A stretch of DNA of 64,000 nt from Ectocarpus siliculosus (Eukaryota > Sar > Phaeophyceae > Ectocarpales > Ectocarpaceae): NCBI GenBank assembly GCA_000310025.1, contig FN647938.1, forward strand, positions 309,109 through 373,108, in the 5' to 3' direction. A model generated the notes under the pieces. The model had not been told where the DNA came from, made no database searches, and worked only from the letters and a program-made list of their open reading frames with translations. Numbering within the stretch: the stretch's first letter is position 1; each line of letters starts with the position of its first letter. A program made the translations under genes and the position numbers. Of this stretch, positions 21,158 to 33,300 are shown piece after piece.

Positions 21158-23839
21158 CTAGCCAGTGCTTGTTGGGCCTCGTGGAATGACGACCACTACA
21201 CCGTTGCCGGAAAAGTAGGCGGCTACGACCTTCCTGAGGATGCTGGCCTTGTCGAACCGCTGTTTTTCGGTGGTGTTTGTCTTGGATATTGACTTCCACA
21301 GCTCCCCGTGGGAAGGATCGGCCGCCACACACCTGTCGCGGTTTCGGCGTCCAAAGTTAGGTCACGTATCACCACCCTCACATGATATATCATCACCATA
21401 CTGCTGTACCACAAAAACACTTGTACACCTTAGGGATCATCAGATGTTGGTGTGCTTCCGGGATCTAGTTATTCAAAAGATGGCCACGGATACGGTGCAG
21501 GGTGTATAGCAGTAGTGGCTAGTTTTCGAATCGTATCTAGAAGTGTCGTAGGCCATACCGCTGAGTGCATCAATCTGGCTTCACCGGCATCACAGTCTCC
21601 GATTATGAATGTTGATGGGCAATATCTTCAAGCGCAATATCTTCAAAGGAGTGAAGAGGGTGGACATTCTTTGCCGAATCACTGCACCCTCGCCCAAATG
21701 AAACCAAAGTGCAACCGAGAACAGGCTTCTTGGAACCGACAGCAATATGTAGCAGGACAACAAGAATAACAATGCAAATACCTCCCAGCCTATTGACCAG
21801 ACCTTACCCCACACAACGAAAACAACACGTCGTGCGTGTCGATTCGACGAAGGGGAGAAAAACAAAACAAAAAACTAAGCTGTGTAGTGGACGAACCTGC
21901 CGAGAACGTCCGTTCGCTCAACGTCGGTCCCCTGCTGCAGCTCGAAGGCGTAGTGCACCGCCCACGCGTCGCCCATGTAAGGGTCCAGACGTGATGGCGC
22001 GGTTGAACCACCTGCGGGTCTTGGCATATTTTCGGTCCGCCCACAAGTGCCTGGCCACGGCGCTCATGACGTTCGGGTCGTTGTCGCGCCTCTTGAGCGC
22101 CTCAAGGGATTTTCCTGCTTGGTGTTGTTGGCGTTTTTCGTTTAGTTCGTGTGCGAAGGGGACGGGTGCAGCAAAAGCAGTCCATGATGTGCATTGCCAA
22201 CCTCGGGAGACAGTCCGGTAGGATGCCTGGGTTGTTGGTATTTATGTGGTATTCACAACACTTCCGGGCGCGCATGGTGCTTTCTTTGAGGCGTGTCTGT
22301 CATATACGCCCGTCAAGATGATTTCACAACGAAAGCAAATGATGAAGAAACATCAGGTGATGGGCAGAGAAGGCTCCTGATTTCATGGCGATGCGCATGC
22401 GATACGTACGGCAACGACGGTAACAACAACAACACCATAAAACTGCTTGCTCAGGCTCGGCCTGCTGTACTTGTACCACCCATATTTCTTCCCGCCATCA
22501 TTTCCCCCGATAACACTTCTTAAACAAGTAGCTCCATATCGCAGTGCCCACCACACAACACGCGTCACACGCTATGCCACTGCTACTCTTGCTCAAAATT
22601 ACATCGCGGTCTGTCTCTCTCACTTCTGCTCGGACCGTTGTGCCGCCAGGGCCTCCTCCGCCCAAAGCACGCCGGACCCGGGACACTCCTGCAGGGCCTT
22701 GGTCATGAGGCTATCCACACCCTTGCTGTTCCCTGATCGCCTCTCAAGACGCACCGCCTCCAACCGCATACCCTCGCTCTGCGGATTCCTTAAACTGTGA
22801 TACAAGAAATTGTTGGGGTGTTGCGGTGGCTCCTGCTGCGGTGAAACGTAGATACTCTTTAACATACCGACAACTGAGCGTTGCGAAAGCGTGTAGTAGG
22901 TGACACAAGATACCACACCCCCTGGACCAGTGTTCAAATCTCCAATAGTCTACGACGAAGAGCATTCGGAAAGCTCTTGACGAGACGGCTCCAACGCCGC
23001 CATCTGTGGCACCGCCACTACTTCAGCTGTGGAGAAACCGAGCTCTGCGAATCGATCCAGGTGGTGTGACATCTTGTGTCACCTACGGTACATTTCTCAA
23101 TGGCGGTCGTCGCTGTTGTTTATCGTCGCTTGCTCGAGAGAGCGAGTGTGCTTGTATTCCTACTACTACTATCAGGGCGGCGACGCGTGTGTAGCACTTT
23201 GGAAAAAAAAAAACGGGTGCAACGAAAGCATTTCCCGTTACTCCGATGACAGCAGCTTGACTATGGCTCAACTCAGGCCACCTTGCAGCCTTGAACAACA
23301 ACAACAACACACAACGCACCCCCCTTACCTTGGCATCGAAAGCATCCTCTCACGGAAGGCGCACGAACAGGGGCCCCCATCGTTTCAAAGGAAAAAGCAT
23401 CGTCAACAACATCACACCCCTTTTATGTCCAACAACAACCTCATGAATCAGCCGCACCTCGTAGATCGCGTCCGCCTCTTCGTCGTCACGGGGTTTCCCG
23501 GAACAGCCTGTCCGAATACCCCGAGAACTCATCATAGTTACTCTCCGACAAGTCTACCGCCGCCCTCGACGCTGCCCCGCCCCCCCGGCCGCCCCGCCCC
23601 GCCCCATCCTCGCTGTTAGACTTGGCGAGGTCGCCCATCACATGCCCACGGCCGGCCACGTACCCACTGGCACGGGTCCGAAGTCTGGGTCTTTAGAAAC
23701 GCCGCACGACGCACAGGTCGCGCCAGGCGGGCGGCGGCCCCGAGCTCGGCGAGAGTGGTGCGGGCGGGACCGATGTCGGACCACTTGGTGAAACCCACGG
23801 CACCGCGTCCGAGACCAGCGACGTGGTTCGAAGGGGCAC
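21158..23839 (-). pseudogene. internally deleted copy of splicing factor PRPF6/Prp6
   Basis: PRPF6 is a tri-snRNP bridging protein with an N-terminal PRP1 region and many HAT repeats, about 940 residues. Here 23458-23839 matches the N-terminus (GLGRGAVGFTKWSDIGPAR, then SNYDEFSGYSDRLF and DDEEADAIYE). Three C-terminal exons, 22624-22794, 21897-22114 and 21158-21332, match the last HAT repeats (SLMTKALQECPGSGVLWAE, ALKRRDNDPNVMSAVARHLW, DPSHGELWKSISK). About 600 codons between are absent: only about 660 bases separate the blocks, and part of that is a MITE. Reading frame is also broken: two shifts in the N-terminal block, one extra base near 21990, and a phase clash between the first two C-terminal exons. 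Introns survive, so it is a duplicated rather than a processed copy. Assembly indels could explain the shifts but not the missing middle. Confidence 0.8.
22894..23090. mobile_element. MITE copy 1, inside the PRPF6 relic
   Basis: A short non-coding element of about 197 bp with inverted ends: GTAGGTGACACAAGAT on the left mirrors ATCTTGTGTCACCTAC on the right, and similarity continues for about 20 more bases. It is bounded by TA, as in Tc1/mariner-type MITEs. Its core (GACGAGACGGCT-CAACGCCGCC) is shared with copies at 45317-45537 and 59215-59397. No transposase is present. Confidence 0.8.
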
Positions 23840-24974
23840 CTGTTTCGTTGGGGGGCGGGCGGGACGGCGGTTGCTGCGGCGCTCTTTGACCCGCTGCGTA
23901 TGTGGGATGTGTGCCAATGCAGTCAACGTCTTTCGCAGCATGGCATTTGTCGTAAATACAGGGGTAGGCAAATACTCTGGTTGGACAGAGGCAGGAACAT
24001 TCTCCTCATCGCCCGGCCCTATTGTTGTATCTGCTGCTGAAATGTTTTACAACACGCGCTGCTTGCCCAGCAGTTCAACAGCTTGTTGTTCTGTCCTTCG
24101 ATGTTGGAGCGATAGCCCACCAACGCCCCGTATCTGTGGAAGCCGTCCGTCACGACGGATGCAAACGAATTATTTTTTTGGCAGCCTTCCAGGTCCTAAC
24201 AAAATGCCCCCCCCCTCCGGCGCTGGCGATACTGCATAATGTGTCATTGGGAATGCCCTTACATACCGCAGCAGTGTTGGTACGTACAGCAGTCCCAGAC
24301 GAGGAGGCCTGTGACGGGCCCTTCCTGTGGTGTATCAAAAGGTACATCGAGTAAAGGTACAATACAACGGCATTTGCAATTTTTCATATGTAGCACGTAG
24401 GATGGAAGCACAGTGAACATCGTTCGTTTGCAGCACATGCAGATAGACTAAACGTCTTTCGATAGCACAATACGCTCTTCTGTCTTCCCTTTCCCCTCGA
24501 AGAGACTAGGAGGGTGTGCGGTACCAACAACGTTGCGTACGCTACATACAGCAACGGATCTCCGCCATATTCCTGCCTAACCTCATGAATTACCATCTCA
24601 TCACCGTCACTGCTGTAGGTTGTGCAGGAGTTTTCTTTCCCAAGCCTCGCATCGCCATGTTTTCTGCGTGCTCCAGGTCGGGGTATGTGCGTATCGTAGT
24701 CGCTGCAGGTTGTCGGTGTGTATCTCCCTCGTCTGGCTGGTCATGCCGTGATGCTCTCAATCTCTCAATGCTTGTGTCGCCTGATGCCAAGCGCTCCGCT
24801 CAACTCCACTGTGGGGGCCACGCGACTGCACTTTTTGTGGGGGGGTTCGATGTGCTTTATTGCGCCGCATCGGCGCTGCCAACACCACCCTTGCTGCACC
24901 TCCACACCTCGCGATCAGGCTGCTCTCGCCCTTCTCTCTCTCCTCTGCCACTGCTGCTACTGCCCACGGAAGCA
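23840..24974. other. no supported gene; 5' flank of NOL9
   Basis: The NOL9 frame is open leftward to 24516 but contains no conserved sequence before the ATG at 24975, so this part is more likely 5' UTR. A first exon for the PRPF6 relic was sought on the minus strand and not found. Confidence 0.45.
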
Positions 24975-27944
24975 ATGGGTCGCAAGCGTAAACGGGCAAG
25001 AACGTCTCCTCCAGCTGGCGAAGAAGGGAGTGGACCACCGACACCAACATCAGCACGAAGTTGCACCACACCCTCAGCAGCCCAAGAAAAGGCGGCAGCG
25101 GCAGCGGCGGCGGCGGCGGCGGCGTCAGCCAACCCAACCAGCAGGAATCCCACCACCACCACCTCGCCGACATCGGAGCAAGACGCGCCTGCTCTTAAGC
25201 CTGCGGCCGGCAAAGGCGACGGCGTCACCGATGGAATAACGGAAGAAGAGGACGAGGTTAGTCCAGGGATGCCTGGGATACCGTGGGCCTTGCCACAGCA
25301 GCAGCAGTCCAGTCACTACGACGAGCAGCAAGACGAGGAAGAGGAGGAAGAGGAGGGAGAAGAAGAGGAGGACCAAGAGGAAAGTAGAAAAAGCAGTAGC
25401 AGCAGTGATGAAGCGGACGGGACCGGGTCGAGTCCGTCACCGGCGACGACATCAGACCCCAACAACCGGTGGAAACAGCATCCCGATCGACGACGAAAGT
25501 TGGCTAGCGGCGGCGGGCAGCGAGGCGGGAAGTCAGGACGGCGTGCCGACAGAAAAACAACAGCGGGGGGCAGGGGGCAAGCCGGAAGGCGGGGTCAGGT
25601 GTGTGCGGTCAATGGAGAAGCGCAAACCGACTGGGACGAAGACGATGGTGCTGCTGTGTGTGCGGACGGATACTACGGGCCACGCGCGAACCCGCCGCTG
25701 CCTTGCACCTTGTTCGAACCCCGCAAGGGTAAGGTACACCGCGTGGCCGGCGGAGTGTCTGCAGCTGCCGACGACGCACCTGGCGCGTTAGTAGTGGGCC
25801 TGCACTCCCTCGAGAAGCTGTGCTTCGTCGGCGCAGCGCTTGTGCGGTGCGGCCGTGGCCAGGCCGACCTGTCGGGATTCACCCTGCTACCTGAAGCGTG
25901 GGGGCCGTACGTCGAGGCGCACTCGCCGCGCTGGATGGGCTTGCTGGTGCTGCGTGCATTGGACGCGGAAGATCGCCCGGACGTAGCAATAGCCCGTGGC
26001 AGCATTGCTACAGATGACGCGGGTGCTGCTAACGACGACAAGATGGAGAACGAGATCGAGGAGGCGATCGATAGGATCGCCGAACATTTCCCCGTGGTGG
26101 TGGTGTTCAAGTCGCTGTCCGGTCGCAGCCCGTTGAAGTTTTTGTCGGCGCAGGCCGACGCCGACGCTCTTTATGCGCCGAGTATTGGCGCCGACGACAG
26201 CTCTGACCCTGTCGCCGAAAGTCAACCACCTCAAAGTAACCGTCGCCGGGGTTTGCAAACGGCGGAGGGGGGCGAGTTGGGGGGGGGGCATCAAGATGAC
26301 ACGGAAACGGCGACCACCTGCAGCCCACCTCCCGTGGCGTCAGGGTGCACCGGCGACGTCCTCGATGGTAGCTTCGCGGCCGAGCTCCGTCTCCCGGGAA
26401 TGCAGGTGGTAACGACCGAAGTAGCCGGGCTGCGCCCGCTTACCTTACCTCAAGACTGGGCGAACGCCATCGACGCCGTGCTTGCGTCGCCACCCCGTCC
26501 AGCCGGCGGCGGCAGCAACGACTCGGTGCTTGTCTGCGGGGCCAAGGGCGTAGGGAAGAGCACCCTGTGTCGCTTCCTCGCGAACAGAATGCTCGGCCGG
26601 CACCGGGAAGTTGCCTACATGGACTGCGACCTAGGACAGCCTGAATTCACGCCTCCGGGACAAGTATCCCTCCACCTGCTCAACACCCCGGTGGTGGGCC
26701 CGCCGCACGCCAACCTCCGGCATCCGCACCTGGCGTACTTCATTGGCACGACCACCTCCAAACCGGAGCCGCTACTCTACTCGGCGGCGGTGCGCGCCCT
26801 TGCTGAGCGCGCCAGCGAAGGGGTTGTGGGCGGAGCCGAGCAGCAGCAGCAGCATGCGGAACGACCGGCATCCTTTTTCGCGGGCGGTGCCCCCCCGCCC
26901 ACCCCCCTCGTTGTCAACACGGACGGCTGGGTGAAGGGCATGGGGGAAGACCTCCTCGGCGCGGTGATCGACGCGGTTCGCCCCCGACACATCGTCCAGA
27001 TCCTGGGCACGTCTACCGCCAAGTCGTTCGAGCTCGACCTCGCCCGCCTGCCCGAGGAGTGCGAGGTCCACCGCGTCGGGGTCTGGTCGCCGCCCCCGGT
27101 CCCCTCGGGAGGAACGCCGAACCCGTCTCGTCCCTCGCCTCAAGACCAGCGAACCCTCCGCCTGGTCGCGTACTTTCTCGGGCAGGGGCAGGGGACCCGC
27201 GGTTGCGGTGATGTTTTCCCAGGCGGGGTGTCACCGGGTTGTCTTTCGGGGGGGGCAGAGGCAGTCGCCACGGCGGCAGCCGTTGCGGGAAGGCAACGGG
27301 GAGCGGGTTCTGCGGTTACCGGAACCGAGGATAGCTCTGTCGCTAGTGGGCTCGCAGAAGGCTTAGTTGACGGGGAAAAGGTTACGGGCGGCGACAGCGG
27401 GCGGTTGAGACACGCGAGCATGCGGGGAGGGAAGATGTACGACCTGGACCACGAGGTGGCGGTTCTGCTGGCGTCCGCGAGGCCTCGGCGGGTGCCGTTT
27501 CGGGCGGTCCAGATCAGGATCATGAACGGCTCAGTTTCGCCGAGCCTTGTTCTGCACGCTATCAACGGCGCGCTTGTCGGACTTGTGGCAATGGCTAGGC
27601 AGCCTTGGGAAGGGGGGAGAAGCGGCAGTGTTGGTGGCGGTGCCGAGCGGCCGCCGGGAGAGGGCTTGGTATGCTTAGCCGAGACACCGTTGGCACCGTG
27701 CGTAGGTCTTGGAATCGTGCGGTCTGTCGACGTCGAGAAGCGAGTGCTGTACGTGTTGACGCCCGAGCCACCGGAGGTGTTGAGAGATGTAAACGTGTTG
27801 GTGATGGGGCCGTTGCAGCTACCGATGGTGATGCTCTACGACCCGAACTGGTGCTCGCACCCGTACTTCTCCTCGGAGGTAGTTGGTGGAGGGGTCATCA
27901 AGAACCGGAACAATTTGTTGCGAAGAGGGGGACAGCACGCGTAG
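24975..27944 (+). CDS. NOL9: NOL9/Grc3-type polynucleotide 5'-hydroxyl kinase
   Basis: An uninterrupted frame encodes 989 residues from an ATG followed by the nuclear-signal-like GRKRKRAR. Clp1/Grc3/NOL9 kinases phosphorylate RNA 5'-OH ends; NOL9/Grc3 acts in the nucleolus in ITS2 removal during large-subunit rRNA maturation, with the nuclease LAS1. The first ~220 residues are disordered: an Ala run, Gln run, long Glu/Asp run, then basic Gly-rich sequence. The NOL9-type N-terminal domain follows (CTLFEPRKGKVHRV to SPRWMGLLVL). The Walker A P-loop GAKGVGKST is at residues 522-530, and the substrate-site motif MDCDLGQPEFTPPGQ near 552. NTDGWVKGMG and the conserved tail (LVMGPLQLPMVMLYDPNW) follow. 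Low-complexity inserts in the C-terminal half explain the length over the usual ~700. Unlike most neighbours it has no intron. In-frame ATGs upstream exist but are not in conserved sequence. Confidence 0.93.
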   Translation: MGRKRKRARTSPPAGEEGSGPPTPTSARSCTTPSAAQEKAAAAAAAAAAASANPTSRNPTTTTSPTSEQDAPALKPAAGKGDGVTDGITEEEDEVSPGMPGIPWALPQQQQSSHYDEQQDEEEEEEEGEEEEDQEESRKSSSSSDEADGTGSSPSPATTSDPNNRWKQHPDRRRKLASGGGQRGGKSGRRADRKTTAGGRGQAGRRGQVCAVNGEAQTDWDEDDGAAVCADGYYGPRANPPLPCTLFEPRKGKVHRVAGGVSAAADDAPGALVVGLHSLEKLCFVGAALVRCGRGQADLSGFTLLPEAWGPYVEAHSPRWMGLLVLRALDAEDRPDVAIARGSIATDDAGAANDDKMENEIEEAIDRIAEHFPVVVVFKSLSGRSPLKFLSAQADADALYAPSIGADDSSDPVAESQPPQSNRRRGLQTAEGGELGGGHQDDTETATTCSPPPVASGCTGDVLDGSFAAELRLPGMQVVTTEVAGLRPLTLPQDWANAIDAVLASPPRPAGGGSNDSVLVCGAKGVGKSTLCRFLANRMLGRHREVAYMDCDLGQPEFTPPGQVSLHLLNTPVVGPPHANLRHPHLAYFIGTTTSKPEPLLYSAAVRALAERASEGVVGGAEQQQQHAERPASFFAGGAPPPTPLVVNTDGWVKGMGEDLLGAVIDAVRPRHIVQILGTSTAKSFELDLARLPEECEVHRVGVWSPPPVPSGGTPNPSRPSPQDQRTLRLVAYFLGQGQGTRGCGDVFPGGVSPGCLSGGAEAVATAAAVAGRQRGAGSAVTGTEDSSVASGLAEGLVDGEKVTGGDSGRLRHASMRGGKMYDLDHEVAVLLASARPRRVPFRAVQIRIMNGSVSPSLVLHAINGALVGLVAMARQPWEGGRSGSVGGGAERPPGEGLVCLAETPLAPCVGLGIVRSVDVEKRVLYVLTPEPPEVLRDVNVLVMGPLQLPMVMLYDPNWCSHPYFSSEVVGGGVIKNRNNLLRRGGQHA

Positions 27945-30338
27945 ACGGTCGTGAGTGTTGTGTGCTTGTCCGCGCCTCGTTGTAGCTCAGCGTGATGAAG
28001 GCGGAATTTATATAATCACAGGACAGGCCACCTGAGAGTCGTGTTTTTTTTTTTCCTTGTCGGTGTACCGCGCCGGCCACAACAGGATCGATCATGGTTG
28101 ATAATTCGGCTGATGCTCAATATGCCGCCTACCTTTAGAGGGCGGAGAGATGACACCCCGCCCAAAGCTCGAATGCACCACCACCAAGCTTGTGCCAAAA
28201 ATAAAACTGTGGTTTTGGAAACATCTCGACGAGGGATTCCCGTCCGACGTATCGGGCTTTTCTGCACCCCCCGGTTTGTAGGGCAATCGGGCTTTGAAAT
28301 TCGGTCAACGGGCGGCGCCACCTCTCCGCCTCTTGCTGTAAATTGCCAACGTTCTTGCTTTTCGCTGCGTATGCTGCCGAATTGTTAGCGCACCCGCTGC
28401 CCTTCTTCGTGATGCGCTCACACAGCGATACAACACGTGCCTTGTGTGTTTAGTTCTTGTATACAAGACAGTCACCTCGCCTACTTCCCTCGGGAACTTG
28501 CACACATATCGACGTCGTCGACACGCTCACGTTCAAAGGGAGAGCCAATAAGCCGTTTTTCTGGTCGTGGGTACAATTGTAAGACCGCTATGTGCCACTG
28601 GTGAACTACAGGGCACTGGCACGCCGCAAGTCAAACTATTTTCAACGTATGCGCACGATGACGCGGCATACAACTTCTTGCACGTTCACGCTCAACACGC
28701 ACGCTATTTCTACGAATTCTGACAAATACTTCCCAGACCGCGGAGAAGAACAATTGAGGATGTACACATCAGAAGAGACGCCGATCACTTGAACACAGGC
28801 TACGAACCCAGATCACCCATTCCGCTACGAGCGCGGTAAGCAGGGCATCATGCCATGCGTTGTACTGCATCACCCCAACTCAACAACTACGAGGGCCGCC
28901 CGTGCGCAGAGTCCCTTCAAGCCCCTCTATCTCCGCTGCCTATTCTGAATCCACGATACAGTTGGGGCCCACGAAGAAGGCTCCCCTACAACACCACGCC
29001 TTCTCGCATCCAAGCCCTTTTCGCCTGTCTGTGTAGAAAAACTCTCGCGGAGCGATTTTTCAGGACATGAGCAAAGGCAATCACGTGCACCGATTGTCCT
29101 TCCCTTTCCATCTCTGATTTCGACCGACAATAATAGCACAAACCTCTGAAAAAACATGAACAAAGCAGCGAAGGTCTCGGCGTCAGGTCCCATCTTCCAT
29201 ATGCATACCTCGTATCAGTCCTTGGGTTTCTTTCCACCCAAACAGAACTCTAGGGTAGGTGGTACCTGTTCGCTACGACTACAAGAACAAGTTGTACGTT
29301 ATGTAAAAATTTCCATCTTTTGTCCCTTCATCATTTGCCACCTAACGTTAAAGCTCTCGTCTCGGACCTTTTCAGTCCAGCTAACTTATGGGGCAGAAAC
29401 AAGACTCATCGTAGCACGTCCCAGCCGAAACCCGCACTTCAGCGAGGCACCCCCGGGGAAAGCTCACTCATTTCTGGCATGGTATTGCAACACTGGAAAC
29501 CCGTCCCGTTCGGCAATACCGCACCGTACAGCAGTATCATGCAAATATCGAGGAGCGGCCGAATCTGCGCTTGAAACTCTCCACACGACCGGGGTCACTT
29601 TGTATCCTCTCCGACTTGTCGAGACAGTTTCGTCGTCGAATTCCGGTAGCCGTACGTATTATTGCATACCTGACCGGTATTTTTTTCAGGTCAACTTAGA
29701 GAGGATACGGTGTCGTGAACTTGTCTAATCGTGGCGCGTCTGGCTCGGACTTGCCGCAAAAAAGCGGATGGAGTCCGAAGCGGCTCTACACCCACATCAT
29801 CAACATCATGACCCAGCTACATCGCTCCTCTTCCTCATGCGGACACAAGACCATATTATATGCATACGAAGGTCATGCGTATCATACTCCTAACGAGGAA
29901 ACAAACACAAGTGACAAATGATACAATACCCCGAGGAGAATACCACGACACGACAACGGCAGCTTCGAGGTGGGAAAGAACACCAACAGCAGATAGAAAA
30001 AATTTCCCGTGCATACTTTTTCGGTTCTCATGGTGTCGCCACTTTTCCGCCCAAGACGCTCATGAGGTGGCTTTCGTCGCGCGAGACACTCACTCCCACT
30101 TTGTACCACACCAAACTTACAGACACGTTTTCCTTCATCTCAACAACAACAACGACAACGCAATCATGCGCAACCTTCCTTGTCTTCGACTCATGAACCA
30201 AAACTGGTCTTCGCGGCCGTCCGTGCCGCACACCCCGACAGTCGACTTTTGCGACAACAAAAAAAAAAAACGAACAACGCTCACACACAAAAGGCCACCA
30301 AGAAAATCGGGAAACGAATTAAGAGAACCAGCGACAAA
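27945..30338. other. no supported gene
   Basis: Intergenic sequence between the convergent 3' ends of NOL9 and the coiled-coil gene. Open frames reach about 190 codons without recognisable domains. It should contain both 3' UTRs. No RNA gene or repeat family was recognised. Confidence 0.45.
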
Positions 30339-33300
30339 TCAGTGCGCCAACCGGTAGACATCAACACCGCGAGATCGGAAGGTGCCTTCGGACACCGCAA
30401 CGTACGCGAAAAAGAGAAAGCCCAAGAACCCGATGGCCCGGAGCAACCACCAGAGCTTCGCCAGCAAACGCTTGAAACGCCCGCGGCGCGCTAGCCCCTT
30501 GTAGCGCTGCAGCTCCATGTTGGTCTTGCTCGCCTGGCAACCGGCGGTGGAGTTCGACATAGAGAGGGGTATTGTGGTTCGGGCGCTGAAGTGACCGCGC
30601 TAATACGGTAGTGGCGATTCCACATGGCCCTAGGTAACGAACGTGTCTTGGTGAGCATGCACATTCGTGCCAAAACCCCGCGAAAACAGATCCTTTTGGG
30701 CTTCCGCTTTTTTCGCTCACACCTACATGGGCCCACCAACACCATTATGGACACTGCTGTCTCGACATAGAGGAAATGGCATGATTGCGCCTCTGCCTGC
30801 GAACCACGAGCGCACAGCTATCACAGTGGTTTTGTTTAGCCTTTGATTTTAATACCACCGCCACGACGGTAGTTGTGATCACGAGTGGTTGCACTGACTC
30901 CAAAATCGGTGAAAATCGTGTACTGCCCACTCCAACGTAGCGTGGATGTGAAGAACCCAGCCCCCGGGGCGGGGGAACACTATAATTGCATCTGGCCCAT
31001 GGATTTTGAAACGTGTTTGAAGCCGCATGGCGCGCATGTAACGCAACCGCACCGTACACGTGGTATACCGCATCAGTATTTCAAGAAAACCGCAGCGTAC
31101 ACGCTGCAACCCGCACTGCACATGCAAGAATAACCTCTCTACACACGCACCCCGTAAACGCCTTCACACTCCATACTAAAGAAAGCGAGTGAACCGCACC
31201 GGACCACACCGGCGGCATCTGGAACTCCGGCACTAGACACGCGTGTACCCCTGTACTCACAACGATTCAAGGACGCAGTACCACAGGCACATCACCAAAC
31301 ACCACCATCGTCATCAACGGCAACAAAACACATAAACAACCTAGGCAATGGAGCTCTGCGTGGCCTTACCCGCTCTTGGACCGCTTCCAATTGCTTAGCC
31401 TTCATCTCCGCGGCCTGCCTAAGCTTCTCGAGCTCCTTCTCTAGCCCGCCCCCTCCCTGCGCCGCCAATGCCGCCTCCGCCGCCTCTACCCTTTTCTCCG
31501 CCGCCGCTGCCGCCTCCTCAGCCGCCGCCGCCGCTGCCGCTGCTTCCGCTGCCGCCACCCTTGCTTCCTGGAGCCGCTGCTCCTGCTGACCGGCCAGGTG
31601 GTTAATCTCCTCAAGTCGTCCCGACAGCAACATGTTCTCCTCGTGTTTTTCAGTAGAGACTTTCTCCAGCTCAGTCAATCTCTGAGACTGCCGCTCGATG
31701 TTCTCGATCGCTTCCTGGTGGCTTCGTTTCTCGATGGCGAGGTCGTCAGCGAGATGGACGATCTGTCGACCAACCGCCGACAAAATAACAAACGTTCGAG
31801 CCGTTCACAAGCAGCCAATCAGGTCGATCCACGCGGCAAACGGTCTTCTGTATTTCGTTGGCGTGATTCTCTGATCGCACCAGTAAAACAAAACTACTCC
31901 CGTGTGGTCTTGATCGTTCGTGATCCCGGTTGATGCGTCAAAAAAATAAACCGAAAGGTGTCATAAAAGAACGTCCCGAATGCTTGGGACGCCAGAAAAA
32001 AAGAAGGAAAACAAACGCGAGAATTTTCCTCTACCACTCCTCGTACGAATAGCTGCGCCAACAACGATCGAATCGCAACAGATGCTCTTACCATTACAAG
32101 TATTCACTAGCTGCCGACACTTTTTCAGAAGAACGGATGATGCCACATGCATAGGTAAATACTCACCTTCATGTCCGTTTCGGCGGAATCGCTGCTGATA
32201 TTTTCCACGGTCACGTCGACGTCTCTCACGACTGCCTCACACCGCTTCAGGTCGGCTTTCAGGTGCTGGTCCAAAAGACAGCAGAGAGGTCGCCGAGCAA
32301 GAACAACAACAAACGCGGGGCATCTTTTAAAATCGGCCATCCGCCCCAAGAGCAAGCGCAAAAACCAAAAGCGACATGTTGTCAACACTTGATTGAGCAA
32401 TTATCAAGGGGGAACGAGGCGCTGCCCAATATACGCGTTACTGGCTGCTGTATCCCTAGTACATCGTGCTTTCGAATCTTGCTGGCGGAGCTCGACTTCG
32501 AAGCTTGTGTCCACGGAGACTCTAGGGTGTTGTTGCCACAACGAGCCGCAGCAAAGACATCAGCCTTTACGTTAGCCCTTTCTCTCCCTCCCCTGTCTCT
32601 CAAACCGGTGTTTTGCACGGTTAGGATTTGCCAACTATTGTCCTGGAGCTCCACACGACCGACCACCCACCGCGATAGCGATAGCAGACAACACGCGGAA
32701 GATGACCCAGAAACGCAACAAACGTTGCGGCTCTCTGCGTACATGTAATTGTAGCGATTCCGGTTGCATCTTCTCGGCGAGCAATGTTGAGAGTGATACT
32801 TGTAGTCGGAAATGTTGTTGTGGATACAACCATTTTGCGAACGGCCAAAAAGCACAACACACCAGGCGTTCGTTCAAAGCTTCACCAGCAAGCCATCTTT
32901 GCAACTAAGCACGCATTCGCTCCTAACCCCTCTGCTGCTCTCGCTCACCTTAATCTCCATAGTCTTTGTGCGGAGCACCTTGGTAAGCCTGTCGATCGTC
33001 TCGTCCCTGCTGTAATCCGTGCCGGCATATTCATCACCACCCGCCCTCTCTCCGTTCCCGTTGGCGTCACCCCTACCCCTACCAATGGGCGAGGAGGCGT
33101 TGCTGCCTGCCCGTGTCGGTGACGTCGAGCGATACTGCTGAGGCCGCTGAAGCTTGGAAGGGTGCTGCGCGCTCGGCCCTGAGGGGCTCAGAAAGCGTTT
33201 CGTCTGCAAACAAAAAGGACAGGGGCGGTGTACGTGTACGGTGAAGGGGTTCGGTGAGGGTGACGTTGCCTGCGAACGCGTGTGGCGATGATCCCCTGCC

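Noticed and set aside
20903-21292. Plus-strand frame of 129 codons
   Set aside because: Begins with TTG and its right half is antisense to the last exon of the PRPF6 relic.
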